Positions 26,571 to 35,108 of a stretch of 64,000 bases of DNA are shown in pieces. The position numbers and the translations under genes were made by a program. The notes under the pieces are model-generated. The model had not been told where the DNA came from, did no database searches, and saw nothing but the letters and a program-made list of their open reading frames with translations. Numbering within the stretch: the first letter of the stretch is position 1; the number at the start of each line of letters is the position of its first letter. Source of the DNA: Pseudomonadota bacterium. Its GTDB lineage: Bacteria > Pseudomonadota > Gammaproteobacteria > Steroidobacterales > Steroidobacteraceae. Where the stretch lies: assembly GCA_023428645.1 (NCBI GenBank), contig JAEYXD010000058.1, positions 1 to 64,000 on the forward strand, in the 5' to 3' direction.

Positions 26571-27828
26571 AGCGCAGCGCCTCGGCCGGCTCGGTCGCGG
26601 CCCCGCGCAGCGATGGATAGATCGTCGCGAGGACGGTCAGCAACAGGGCGATGCCGGTAATCCACGCGACCTGCGGCCAGCGGACTTCGGACGGCACCTC
26701 GGTGATGTAGTACACGTTGGGATCGAAGACGTGCATGCCGAGGGCGTTTTCGATCGCCGGCACGATCGTTTCGACATTGAGCGCGAGCAGCACTCCCAGC
26801 GCGCAGCCGAGCAATGCGCCGAACCAGCCGATCACGATGCCCTGGGTAAAGAACACCCCGACGACGGCGCGAGGCGACATCCCGACGGTGCGCAAGATCG
26901 CGATGTCGTTGCGCTTTTCGTTCACGACCATGACGAGCGCCGCGACGATGTTGAAGGCGGCGACCGCGACGATGAGCATCAGCAGCACGGACGTCATCGT
27001 CTTTTCGATGCGCACCGCGCGGAACCACGTGGCGTTCTCGATCGACCAGTCGCTCGTCGTGAAGTCCTGGCCCAAGCGCGCCGCGATCTCCCGCGTACGC
27101 GCCGGCGCAGCGAAAATATCCGCGAATTTGAGGCGCAGTCCGCCGGGCGCGCCGTCGCTCTCCGCGAGCGCGGCCGCATCCTGCAACGAGATCAGCGCGA
27201 GCGTGTTGTCGTGCTCGCCGGCACCGACCTGAAACACGCCGCGCACCTCGAAGGTCTGGATGCGCGGTTGGATGTCGATGCCTGCGATCGCGCCCTCGCC
27301 GGCCCCCGAGCGCACCGGGACCAGCACCGTCACCTCATCGCCGATGCGCGCGTCCAACGCTTCCGCAATGCCGACGCCCAGCAGGATTCCCTGGCGACCC
27401 GGCTGCAGATCGTCGAGGCCCCCGAACAACATGTGCTTGCCGAAATCGGACACTTGCGGCTCGATCGCGGGATCGATGCCGCGCACGATCGCGGGACGCA
27501 TCTCGCGGCCGCGCCCGACCATGCCCTGCAGATCGAGAAACGGCGCGACGCCGACGACGCCCTCGCTGTTGCGGATCTGCTCGGCAAGCGCCGGCCAGTG
27601 CTGCATCTGCTGCGGGCTGCCGGCAATCGTCGCGTGCGAGGCGAGGCTCAGCAGGCGCGTGCGCGTCTCGCGCTCGAGCCCGTTCATGACAGAGATGATG
27701 ACGATCAGCGCGGCCACGCCGAGGCAGACGCCGAGCATCGACACCCAACTGATGAACGAGACGAAGAAACCGCGGCCGCGGCTGCGGACGTAGCGCAGAC
27801 CGATATAGAGGGAAACAGGGTGAAACAT
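26563..27828 (-). CDS. lolC: Lipoprotein-releasing system permease, LolC type
   Basis: 421 residues. N terminus MFHPVSLYIGLRYVRSRGRGFFVSF resembles E. coli LolC (QPVALFIGLRYMR). Topology is one N-terminal helix, a ~220-residue periplasmic domain, and three C-terminal helices containing AILRTVGMSPRAVVGVFFTQGIVIG. LolC recruits LolA and LolE binds the lipoprotein in the LolCDE complex. The order here is lolC-lolE-lolD rather than the lolC-lolD-lolE of enterics. It is first in its operon; a separate promoter drives the divergent small gene at 27956. Confidence 0.88.
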   Translation of the reverse strand: MFHPVSLYIGLRYVRSRGRGFFVSFISWVSMLGVCLGVAALIVIISVMNGLERETRTRLLSLASHATIAGSPQQMQHWPALAEQIRNSEGVVGVAPFLDLQGMVGRGREMRPAIVRGIDPAIEPQVSDFGKHMLFGGLDDLQPGRQGILLGVGIAEALDARIGDEVTVLVPVRSGAGEGAIAGIDIQPRIQTFEVRGVFQVGAGEHDNTLALISLQDAAALAESDGAPGGLRLKFADIFAAPARTREIAARLGQDFTTSDWSIENATWFRAVRIEKTMTSVLLMLIVAVAAFNIVAALVMVVNEKRNDIAILRTVGMSPRAVVGVFFTQGIVIGWFGALLGCALGVLLALNVETIVPAIENALGMHVFDPNVYYITEVPSEVRWPQVAWITGIALLLTVLATIYPSLRGAATEPAEALRYE

Positions 27829-27894
27829 GGGCGCGCAAGGCTACACGGCCTGCCCCCAAAGTGTGAACTGCGACAACAAATCGCCCCCCCGGCC

Positions 27895-27922
27895 TTGGTC
27901 CTTATGTAATTGCTGCTATAGA
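27895..27922 (+). promoter_or_regulatory. Sigma-70 promoter of the BamE-like gene
   Basis: TTGGTC (27895-27900), 16-base spacer ending TGC, then TATAGA (27917-27922): an extended -10 promoter about 27 bases before the ATG. Confidence 0.65.
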
Positions 27923-27955
27923 GTCCCGAGGCCTTTGGACGTTTCGGAGTTCCCT

Positions 27956-28249
27956 ATGCGCCGTCATTCATGGATTGTTGCTGCCCATGTCACCTTCATG
28001 GCGGTCGCTTCGGTGGCTGCATCGGCCGCGCACGCCGACGAGCTCAAGATGACGCCGGCGCCGCAAGCCCAGGGCCATCAGCCCGCGCGCGGCATGTCGA
28101 TGGAAAAGGTCGAAGCGGCATTTGGTGCGCCGACGAGTCGCGTCCCCGCCGTGGGTCAGCCGCCGATCACACGCTGGGACTACCCCGGCTTTGTCGTCTA
28201 CTTCGAGCACAACCGCGTCTTGCATAGCGTCGTGAAGGTCGCATCCTAA
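27956..28249 (+). CDS. Small periplasmic protein, BamE/SmpA-like
   Basis: 97 residues. Signal peptide about 1-28 (ends ASAAHA). The mature part holds RGMSMEKVEAAFGAPTSRVPAVGQPPITRWDYPGFVVYFEHNRVLHSVV, whose M-x-x-V...FGxPxx...W.Y....V.F......V pattern is that of the BamE/SmpA fold. There is no lipobox cysteine, so it is probably soluble in the periplasm. The function is unknown; similar stand-alone proteins occur in gammaproteobacteria. GGAG precedes the ATG. It has its own promoter and terminator between lolC and mfd. Confidence 0.75.
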   Translation: MRRHSWIVAAHVTFMAVASVAASAAHADELKMTPAPQAQGHQPARGMSMEKVEAAFGAPTSRVPAVGQPPITRWDYPGFVVYFEHNRVLHSVVKVAS

Positions 28250-28297
28250 AGCCGCATCCTAAGGCCAAAGCCACCGCTGACTCGCTGCTGAATTGTA

Positions 28298-28328
28298 GAT
28301 AAAGGCCGGGCATGTCCCGGCCTTTATC
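28298..28328 (+). terminator. Terminator after the BamE-like gene
   Basis: 13-bp perfect stem GATAAAGGCCGGG / CCCGGCCTTTATC with loop CATGT. The inner GC stem is followed by TTTATCGTT; by symmetry it could also work on the minus strand. Confidence 0.75.
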
Positions 28329-28425
28329 GTTGGTGGCAACGCCGCATGCTACCCTCTCGCGCGCTTCGGGGACGTCGCTGACGTCGATCCGAGCGCCGTG
28401 CATTTGTTACCCGATCGACTTTGCT

Positions 28426-31400
28426 ATGGCCCATCTAGACGAACCGCTGCTGCCCAGTCGAGCGCAAATGCTCGTGCGCTGGGGGCAACTCTATGGCTCC
28501 GCAACCTCGCTGTGGCTGTCCGAAGCGGCGCGACGCGCCTCGGCGCCGCTGCTCGTCGTCGCGCAGGACGCGCGGCAAGCGACGCGCTTCCAGGATGAGC
28601 TGCGATTCTTCTGCGGCCCGGGGCTGTATATCGAGCAGTTCCCGGCCTGGGAAACGCTGCCGTACGACCTGTTCTCGCCCCATCCCGACATCGTCTCGCA
28701 GCGTTTGCGGATGCTGTCGGTGCTGCCCCGGCTGACGCGGGGCATCGTCATCGTCGATCTCGAGACGTTGCTGCAGCGCCTCGCGCCGCAAACCTACATC
28801 GACGCGCATGCGTTCGACCTGTCGGTCGGCGAGACGATCGATCTCGAACAGTTCCGCACGCGGCTCATCGGTGCCGGCTACGTCGTGAGCTCACAGGTGA
28901 TGGCGCCCGGCGAGTTCGCGGTGCGCGGCTCGTTGATCGATTTGTATCCGATGGGCAGCCACACGCCGTTTCGCATCGACCTGTTCGACGCGGACGTCGA
29001 GAGCATCCGCATCTTCGATCCGGAGACGCAGCGCTCGGGCGACAAGGTCGATGCGCTGCGGCTGCTGCCGGCGCGCGAGTTCCCGCTCACGGCCGAAGGC
29101 ATTCAAGCCTTCAAGCGCCGCTTCCGCAATCGATTCCCCGGCGATCTCACGCGCATGTCGGTCTACCAGGAGATCGCGGAAGGTGCGCCGCCGGCGGGCA
29201 TCGAGTACTACCTGCCATTGTTCTTCGATGCATCGGCGACCTTGTTCGATTACCTGCCGCAGAACACGCTCGTTGCCGTCGCGGCCGACGTCGACGCGCT
29301 GGCGGCCCAGGCGTTCGGCGATGTGCAGTCGCGGTACGAGCAGCGCAGCCACGATGCGACGCGCCCGATCCTCACGCCGACCGAAGTGTTCGTGCCCGTG
29401 CCCGAGCTGACACAGCGGCTCGCTCAATTGCGGCGCATCGAGCTGTCGCGCGTGGAGCTCGATCCACTCACCCAGTCCACGCCGCACCAGAACTTCGGCA
29501 CGCGCCCGCCGCCGCAGCTGCGCATCGATCCGCGCAGTGAAGAGCCCGCGCGCGAGCTCGAGGGGTTCTTGCGCGAGTTCCAGGGCCGAGCACTGATCGC
29601 CGCCGAATCCGCCGGACGCCGCGAGATGCTGCTCGATCTCCTGCGCCGTCGCGACAGGACCGCGCAGCTGGTCGAGAGCTGGGAAAGCTTTCGCGATGGC
29701 TCGATGGACCTGGCGATCACGGTCGCGCCCATCGCGACGGGCTTGTTGCTGCCGCGGCCGCACATCGCGGTCATCGCCGAGGAGCAGTTGTTCGGCGAGC
29801 GCGCGAGCCAGGAACGCCGCCGCCGCCGCGCGGAGCGCGATCCCGAAAAAATCATCCGCGATCTCGCCGATCTGCACCCGGGCTCGCCGGTCGTCCACGA
29901 GGAATACGGTGTCGGCCGCTATCTCGGCTTGCAGACGATGGATGTCGGCGGCCTCACGAGCGAGTTCCTCGTGCTCGAATACGCCGACGGCGACAAGCTC
30001 TACGTGCCGGTCCAGGCGCTCGAGCTCGTCACCCGCTACACCGGCTCGCCGCCCGAGCTCGCGCCGCTGCACAAGCTCGGCACCGATGCGTGGCAGAAGG
30101 CGAAACGCAAGGCCGCGCAGAAGATTCGCGATACCGCGGCCGAGCTGCTCGACCTGTATTCACGGCGCGCGGCGCGCCAAGGCGAGCACCTCGCGGCGAA
30201 CGAAGACGATCTGCGCGCCTTCGAAGATGCGTTCAAGTTCGAGGAGACGCCCGATCAGGCGGAAGCGATCCGGCAAGTCGTCGCCGACCTGGGCAGCGGC
30301 AAGCCGATGGACCGCGTCGTCTGCGGCGACGTGGGCTTCGGCAAGACGGAGGTCGCGCTGCGTGCCGCATTCGTGGCGGTGCAGGCCGGCAAGCAAGTCG
30401 TCGTGCTCGTGCCGACGACGCTGCTGGCACAGCAGCACTATCAGACGTTCGCCGATCGTTTCGCCGATTGGCCGGTACGCGTGGAATCAATGTCGCGCTT
30501 TCGCAGCACGCGCGACATGAACACCGTGCTCGAGGGCCTGGAGAAAGGCACGGTCGATATCGTCGTCGGTACGCATCGCCTGCTGCAGAGCAGCGTGAAA
30601 TTCAGTCGCCTCGGCTTGCTCATCATCGACGAGGAGCATCGTTTCGGCGTCAAGGACAAGGAGCGCATGAAGCAGCTGCGCGCGGAAGTCGACGTGCTCA
30701 CGCTCACCGCGACACCGATCCCGCGCACGCACAACATGGCGATGGGCGGCCTGCGGGAGCTGTCGCTGATCACCACGCCGCCCGCCTCGCGCCTGTCGAT
30801 CAAGACCTTCGTGTCGCAATGGGATGCCGGCACGATTCGCGAAGCCTGCTTGCGCGAGATCCGCCGCGGCGGCCAGATCTATTTCGTCCACAACAGCGTC
30901 GACACGATCGAAAAGACGGCGCGCGCGATCGCCGAGATCGTGCCGGAAGCACGCATCGCGATCGGTCACGGCCAGATGCGGGAGCGCGAGCTCGAGCAAG
31001 TGATGCTCGATTTCTATCACCAGCGCTGCAATGTGTTCGTGTGTACGACGATCGTCGAGAGCGGCATCGACGTGCCTTCCGCGAACACGATCATCATCGA
31101 TCGGGCCGACAAGCTCGGTCTCGCGCAGCTGCATCAATTGCGCGGGCGCGTCGGCCGCTCGCACCATCAGGCGTACGCGTACCTGCTCACGCCGCCGCGC
31201 AACCTGATGACGGGCGACGCGGTGAAGCGTCTCGAGGCGATCGAATCGCTCGAGGACCTCGGAGCCGGCTTCACGCTCGCGACGCACGATCTGGAAATCC
31301 GCGGCGCCGGCGAGCTGCTCGGCGAGGAACAGAGCGGCCAGATGCAGGAGATCGGTTACGCCCTGTACATGGAGATGCTGGACCGCGCGGTGAAGGCGCT

Positions 31401-31929
31401 GAAATCCGGCAAGGTGCCGAATCTGGATCAGCCGATGCACCAGGGGCCGGAAGTCGACCTGCACGTGGCATCGCTCCTCCCCGATGAATACCTGCCGGAC
31501 GTGCATCTGCGCCTCGTCATGTACAAGCGCATCGCCGCCGCCGCGAATGCCGACGAGCTACGCGAGCTGCAGGTCGAGATGATCGATCGCTTCGGGCTGC
31601 TGCCGCCACCGGCAAAGAACCTGTTCCGCGTCGCCGAGCTGAAGCAGGCCGCGCGCACGCTCGGCTTGCGCAAGATCGACGTCGGCCCGGGCGGCGGTTC
31701 CGTGACGTTCGAACCGGACACGCGCGTCGATCCGGGCGTGCTGATCCGCTTCGTGCAACAGAACTCGCGCACGCATCGCCTGGACGGCGGGGTGAAGCTG
31801 CGGTTCACGCTGCCCATCGAGGAGGACGAAAAGCGCTTCGCGGCCGTGCAGGGCATCCTCGATGCATTGTCGAAACCCGCGCCCGCCCCCGCCGCGGCTC
31901 AGCCGGGCAAGCAGCGCGCGAAGCGTTGA
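28426..31929 (+). CDS. mfd: Transcription-repair coupling factor Mfd
   Basis: 1167 residues. Domains in order: UvrB-like N-terminal module (about 15-330), RNA polymerase interaction domain (about 490-570, GSPVVHEEYGVGRYLGL), RecG-like translocase with Walker A GDVGFGKTEVALRAAF (about 635), DEEHRFGVKDKE (about 730), LTATPIPRT, second RecA lobe with TTIVESGIDVPSANTIII and QLRGRVGRS, and the C-terminal TRCF domain. Mfd removes stalled RNA polymerase at DNA lesions and recruits UvrA. ATG 28426 starts at the family N terminus (MAHLDEPLLPS); an in-frame upstream extension overlaps the terminator. Confidence 0.97.
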   Translation: MAHLDEPLLPSRAQMLVRWGQLYGSATSLWLSEAARRASAPLLVVAQDARQATRFQDELRFFCGPGLYIEQFPAWETLPYDLFSPHPDIVSQRLRMLSVLPRLTRGIVIVDLETLLQRLAPQTYIDAHAFDLSVGETIDLEQFRTRLIGAGYVVSSQVMAPGEFAVRGSLIDLYPMGSHTPFRIDLFDADVESIRIFDPETQRSGDKVDALRLLPAREFPLTAEGIQAFKRRFRNRFPGDLTRMSVYQEIAEGAPPAGIEYYLPLFFDASATLFDYLPQNTLVAVAADVDALAAQAFGDVQSRYEQRSHDATRPILTPTEVFVPVPELTQRLAQLRRIELSRVELDPLTQSTPHQNFGTRPPPQLRIDPRSEEPARELEGFLREFQGRALIAAESAGRREMLLDLLRRRDRTAQLVESWESFRDGSMDLAITVAPIATGLLLPRPHIAVIAEEQLFGERASQERRRRRAERDPEKIIRDLADLHPGSPVVHEEYGVGRYLGLQTMDVGGLTSEFLVLEYADGDKLYVPVQALELVTRYTGSPPELAPLHKLGTDAWQKAKRKAAQKIRDTAAELLDLYSRRAARQGEHLAANEDDLRAFEDAFKFEETPDQAEAIRQVVADLGSGKPMDRVVCGDVGFGKTEVALRAAFVAVQAGKQVVVLVPTTLLAQQHYQTFADRFADWPVRVESMSRFRSTRDMNTVLEGLEKGTVDIVVGTHRLLQSSVKFSRLGLLIIDEEHRFGVKDKERMKQLRAEVDVLTLTATPIPRTHNMAMGGLRELSLITTPPASRLSIKTFVSQWDAGTIREACLREIRRGGQIYFVHNSVDTIEKTARAIAEIVPEARIAIGHGQMRERELEQVMLDFYHQRCNVFVCTTIVESGIDVPSANTIIIDRADKLGLAQLHQLRGRVGRSHHQAYAYLLTPPRNLMTGDAVKRLEAIESLEDLGAGFTLATHDLEIRGAGELLGEEQSGQMQEIGYALYMEMLDRAVKALKSGKVPNLDQPMHQGPEVDLHVASLLPDEYLPDVHLRLVMYKRIAAAANADELRELQVEMIDRFGLLPPPAKNLFRVAELKQAARTLGLRKIDVGPGGGSVTFEPDTRVDPGVLIRFVQQNSRTHRLDGGVKLRFTLPIEEDEKRFAAVQGILDALSKPAPAPAAAQPGKQRAKR

Positions 31930-31955
31930 AGGCCTATTTGCTAGACTCGCAACCC

Positions 31956-32576
31956 ATGCACACACACATTGCCACGTTGGCGCGATGGCTCGGCATCGCG
32001 GCCTTGGGTCTGGTCGCATCGGCGAGCGCGCAGCAAACGGTCCTCACATCCTACGACGTCGAGCTGATCGTCTTTCGCACGCTGGCGTCGAAGGCAACGC
32101 CTGAACAATGGAACCTCGAGGCCGGTACGGCGGACCAGCATCTCGCCACGCCCGAGGACGACCCGCAGGACGGCGGCGAGCAAGTGATCGCGCCGCCACC
32201 CAGCGCGCCGATGATGACGTTTCCGGCACTGCCGAGCGCCAAGTTCAAGCTGACGCCGATCGCAGACTCCCTGCGCCGCAGCCGCAATTACCAGCCGCTC
32301 GCGCATTTCGGCTGGACGCAGCCGGGTTTTCCGCGCGGCGAATCGCGTTACATGTCCATCGATGGCTTGATTCCGGCGGGAACGGGCTTGGCCGGCCAGA
32401 TCGCGCTGTCGCGCGGCCGCTACCTGCATCTCACGCTCGAGTTGACGTACGACTCGCCCGAGGACGGGCAGCGCATGGTGCTGAAGCAAACGCGGCGGAT
32501 GCGCAGCAACGAGCGGCACTACATCGATCACCCGAAGTTCGGGGTGATCGCGATCATCACGCCGTCGACGGGCTGA
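31956..32576 (+). CDS. CsiV-like periplasmic protein (peptidoglycan synthesis regulator family)
   Basis: 206 residues. Signal peptide MHTHIATLARWLGIAALGLVASASA. The mature protein begins SYDVELIVFRTLASKATPEQWN, the N-terminal signature of the CsiV family, and ends with a beta-rich domain (RYLHLTLELTYD...MRSNERHYIDHPKFGVIAIITP). CsiV acts with LpoA to support penicillin-binding protein 1a in Vibrio cholerae; the partner here is not known. A TTG start overlapping the mfd stop is possible, but ATG 31956 places the signal peptide correctly. It follows mfd on the same strand, as in relatives. Confidence 0.82.
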   Translation: MHTHIATLARWLGIAALGLVASASAQQTVLTSYDVELIVFRTLASKATPEQWNLEAGTADQHLATPEDDPQDGGEQVIAPPPSAPMMTFPALPSAKFKLTPIADSLRRSRNYQPLAHFGWTQPGFPRGESRYMSIDGLIPAGTGLAGQIALSRGRYLHLTLELTYDSPEDGQRMVLKQTRRMRSNERHYIDHPKFGVIAIITPSTG

Positions 32577-32580
32577 CGCC

Positions 32581-33525
32581 CTACTCGCACTCGCGGCTGA
32601 CGATGCGGTTCCTGCCCAGCTCCTTGGCGTCCTTGAGCGCCTGGAGGGCCACTTCGTACACGCGCTCGGGCGGCGTGTCGTGCGGCGGGACCAGCGACAC
32701 GACGCCCGCGCTCGCGGTGACGTAGCGCGAGATACTCGAACGCGGATGATGGATGGCCAGATCGCGGACGCGATGCAGGACCGCCTCGGCAAGCTTCGCC
32801 GCCTGCGTCAGATCGAGCCCCGTCGTGAGTGTCGCAATCTGATCCTCGTCGAAGCGGCCGCACAGGTCGCTGGCGCGGCGGAAGCAGCCGCCGATCACGC
32901 GCGCGATGCGCCGGAACGATTGATCCGCGCCCGGCCGGCCGAAGACATCGCGGTACGCGGCGAAATGATCGAGATCGAAAATCATGAAGCTCAGGCGGCG
33001 CGATTCGCGTTGCGCGAGGCTCCAATCCCGCTTGATCAGTTCCTCGAAGTACGGCCGCCGCAGCAGGCCCGTGAGCTTGTCGTCGCGCAGGTAGGCGAGC
33101 ATCGTCTGCGTCGACATCGAGGGATCGCTCTTGTCCGGCCGTGCATCGCTCTTCAGCGTGCCGCCCTCCCGATGGAAGCTCGCGAAATGCGTGATCGCGC
33201 CGCTCGCCGAGCGTAGCGGGACCAGCCGCAACTCATTCCAGAACAGCGTACCGTCGCTGCGGTAATTGCGCAGCAGCGTCTGGCAAGGTTGGCCTTCGCG
33301 CAGCGCGGTGCGAACTTTCGCGATTCCTTCCTGGTCGTGATCGTCCGCCTGCAAGAAGCGCAGATTGCGGCCGACGATCTGGTCAGCGGCATACCCCGTG
33401 AGCTGCTCCATCGCGGGATTCACGAATACGGCAACCCACTGCCCATCGCGCGCTTCACAAAGCGTCACAGCGTCGGGAGCCGCCTCCACGAGCTGCTTGA
33501 GCAGATTGGGATCCGTGCCGGTCAT
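32581..33525 (-). CDS. LOV-like PAS domain protein with degenerate GGDEF domain
   Basis: 314 residues, soluble. Residues 1-122 form a PAS domain of the LOV type: VFVNPAMEQLTGY, GRNLRFLQADDHDQ (52-65), LLRNYRSDGTLFWNEL and ITHFASFHRE. The photoactive cysteine of LOV domains (GxNCRFLQ) is replaced by Leu55. Residues about 145-312 form a GGDEF-like domain (DKLTGLLRRPYFEELIKRD, FMIFDLDHFAAYRDVFG), but the active loop reads RFDEDQI (224-230) in place of RYGGDEF. It is therefore unlikely to make cyclic-di-GMP or sense blue light in the standard way; it may be a nucleotide- or flavin-binding regulator. It ends 4 bases from the convergent csiV-like gene and follows nagZ by 18 bases. Confidence 0.82.
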   Translation of the reverse strand: MTGTDPNLLKQLVEAAPDAVTLCEARDGQWVAVFVNPAMEQLTGYAADQIVGRNLRFLQADDHDQEGIAKVRTALREGQPCQTLLRNYRSDGTLFWNELRLVPLRSASGAITHFASFHREGGTLKSDARPDKSDPSMSTQTMLAYLRDDKLTGLLRRPYFEELIKRDWSLAQRESRRLSFMIFDLDHFAAYRDVFGRPGADQSFRRIARVIGGCFRRASDLCGRFDEDQIATLTTGLDLTQAAKLAEAVLHRVRDLAIHHPRSSISRYVTASAGVVSLVPPHDTPPERVYEVALQALKDAKELGRNRIVSRECE

Positions 33526-33543
33526 GTCATTCGTTCGCTGGAA

Positions 33544-34587
33544 TCACGCGTTCAATTTCAGATCCGGACGCTCCATCGAGGCTTTCACGGACCGCTCACA
33601 GGTTTGCCACTCCTCCGTCCTGCGCAGCGCGAGCCGATCGGGACTCGGCTTGCCATGCAGGCGCGCGAGGCGAATTTGACTGACAGGATCTTCGCTTCCC
33701 TGCAAAGATTCGATGACTTGGAGCACACCTTCGCGATTGTTGCAAACCGGAACCATGTCGCAGCCGGCCCTGAGCGCCGCCCGAACTCGCTCCGGCACGT
33801 CGCCAACGACCGCCGCTCCCGCCATGTTCAAGTCGTCCGAAAAGATCGCCCCGGTGAACCCCATTCGGCCGCGCAGCTCGTCGCGCAGCCATTTGCGCGA
33901 GAAGCCGGCCGGCAGCGGATCCACCGCCGAAAAAATCACGTGCGCGGCCATGATCGAGGCCAGCCCGTTGTCGATCAACCGTTGATATGGATACAGGTCC
34001 GCATCCATGTCGACGAGTGCCCGGCGATCGACCGGCATCGCGACGTGCGAGTCGGGCGCCACCGCCCCATGGCCCGGGAAATGTTTCGCCGTGCCATTCA
34101 TGCCCGCTTCGCGCATGCCTTTCAGGAAGGCAACGGCCAACTCGGCGACAACTTTAGGATCCCGATGCAACGCGCGATCGCCGATCACCGAGCTCACGCC
34201 GTAATCGAGATCGACGACGGGCGCGAAACTGATGTCGACGCCGACGGCGCGCAGCTCGGCGGCGAGCAGCCAGCCGCAGTGCCGCGCGAGCTGCCGACCG
34301 GCCGCGGCGTCCACGTCGTATTCGCGGCCGATCGTGCGCATCGACGGCAGCACCGTGAATTCCTTGCGGAACCGCTGGACGCGCCCGCCCTCGTGATCGA
34401 CGCCGATCAAGAGCGGCGGAGTGCGAAGGCTGCGCGCTTCCTGGATCAAGGCTTCGAGCTGCTCGATGCTCGCGAAATTACGCGTGAACAGGATGAGCCC
34501 GCCGACGAGCGGATCCGCCAACAGCTCGCGATCCTCCTGTGTGAGGCTCGTTCCTTGGACATCGATCATCAGCGGGCCGAGGGTCAT
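33544..34587 (-). CDS. nagZ: Beta-N-acetylhexosaminidase NagZ
   Basis: 347 residues, cytoplasmic glycoside hydrolase family 3. GVDHEGGRVQRF (about 62-73), the catalytic loop KHFPGHGAVAPDSH (about 170-183, His general acid/base) and the nucleophile Asp in IFSDDLNMAG (about 247) are all present. It removes GlcNAc from anhydromuropeptides during peptidoglycan recycling, which in many species controls AmpC induction; no ampG or ampR is seen here. It lies 27 bases downstream of the CYTH gene. Confidence 0.95.
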   Translation of the reverse strand: MTLGPLMIDVQGTSLTQEDRELLADPLVGGLILFTRNFASIEQLEALIQEARSLRTPPLLIGVDHEGGRVQRFRKEFTVLPSMRTIGREYDVDAAAGRQLARHCGWLLAAELRAVGVDISFAPVVDLDYGVSSVIGDRALHRDPKVVAELAVAFLKGMREAGMNGTAKHFPGHGAVAPDSHVAMPVDRRALVDMDADLYPYQRLIDNGLASIMAAHVIFSAVDPLPAGFSRKWLRDELRGRMGFTGAIFSDDLNMAGAAVVGDVPERVRAALRAGCDMVPVCNNREGVLQVIESLQGSEDPVSQIRLARLHGKPSPDRLALRRTEEWQTCERSVKASMERPDLKLNA

Positions 34588-34614
34588 GGCGGAATTCCCG
34601 TTACGGTCGAGGCT

Positions 34615-35106
34615 TCAATCGTGTTCGGTCGAGGGGTCGTCGGACCAGGTGTGAAACGGCCGTTTGGCGAGATTGAAATTGTAGTAACGCTCGTCGTGCG
34701 TCACCTCTTCGCCGAGCCAGCTCGGATGCTCGAACGGCTCGTCTTCGCTGTCGAGCTCGATCTCGGCGACGATCAGACCGGCGTTGTCGCCCTCGAACTC
34801 GTCGATCTCCCACACGTGCTTGCCGAGCGGAATCTCATGCCGGTATTTCTCGATGAGCGGGCCCTCGCAGAGGGCGAGAATCTCTTCGGCATCCTGGCGC
34901 GGAATCGGATATTCGTACTCCGCTCGCGTCATGCCGGAACGCTTCGCCTTGAGATTGAGAAAGGCCTCATCGCCGGCGACGCGCGCTCGAATCGAGCAGC
35001 GGCTGCCTGAGCTCAGATAGCCCTGCCGCATGTGCACGCGCTCGCGGACGAGCGAACGCCATTCGTCGGAGCGGACCAGGAACTTGCGTTCGATTTCCGT
35101 CGCCAT
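34615..35106 (-). CDS. CYTH domain protein (triphosphate tunnel metalloenzyme)
   Basis: 163 residues. Begins MATEIERKFLV with the ExExK metal/phosphate-binding motif at the very N terminus, followed by RQGYLSSG, RARVAGDEAFLNLKAKRSGMTRAEYEYPIP, and VWEIDEFEGDNAGLIVAEIELDSEDE, the acidic strands of the tunnel. Small bacterial proteins of this class (YgiF N-domain or NeuTTM type) hydrolyse inorganic triphosphate; the substrate here is untested. It follows rlmD by 2 bases. Confidence 0.9.
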   Translation of the reverse strand: MATEIERKFLVRSDEWRSLVRERVHMRQGYLSSGSRCSIRARVAGDEAFLNLKAKRSGMTRAEYEYPIPRQDAEEILALCEGPLIEKYRHEIPLGKHVWEIDEFEGDNAGLIVAEIELDSEDEPFEHPSWLGEEVTHDERYYNFNLAKRPFHTWSDDPSTEHD

Positions 35107-35108
35107 GG

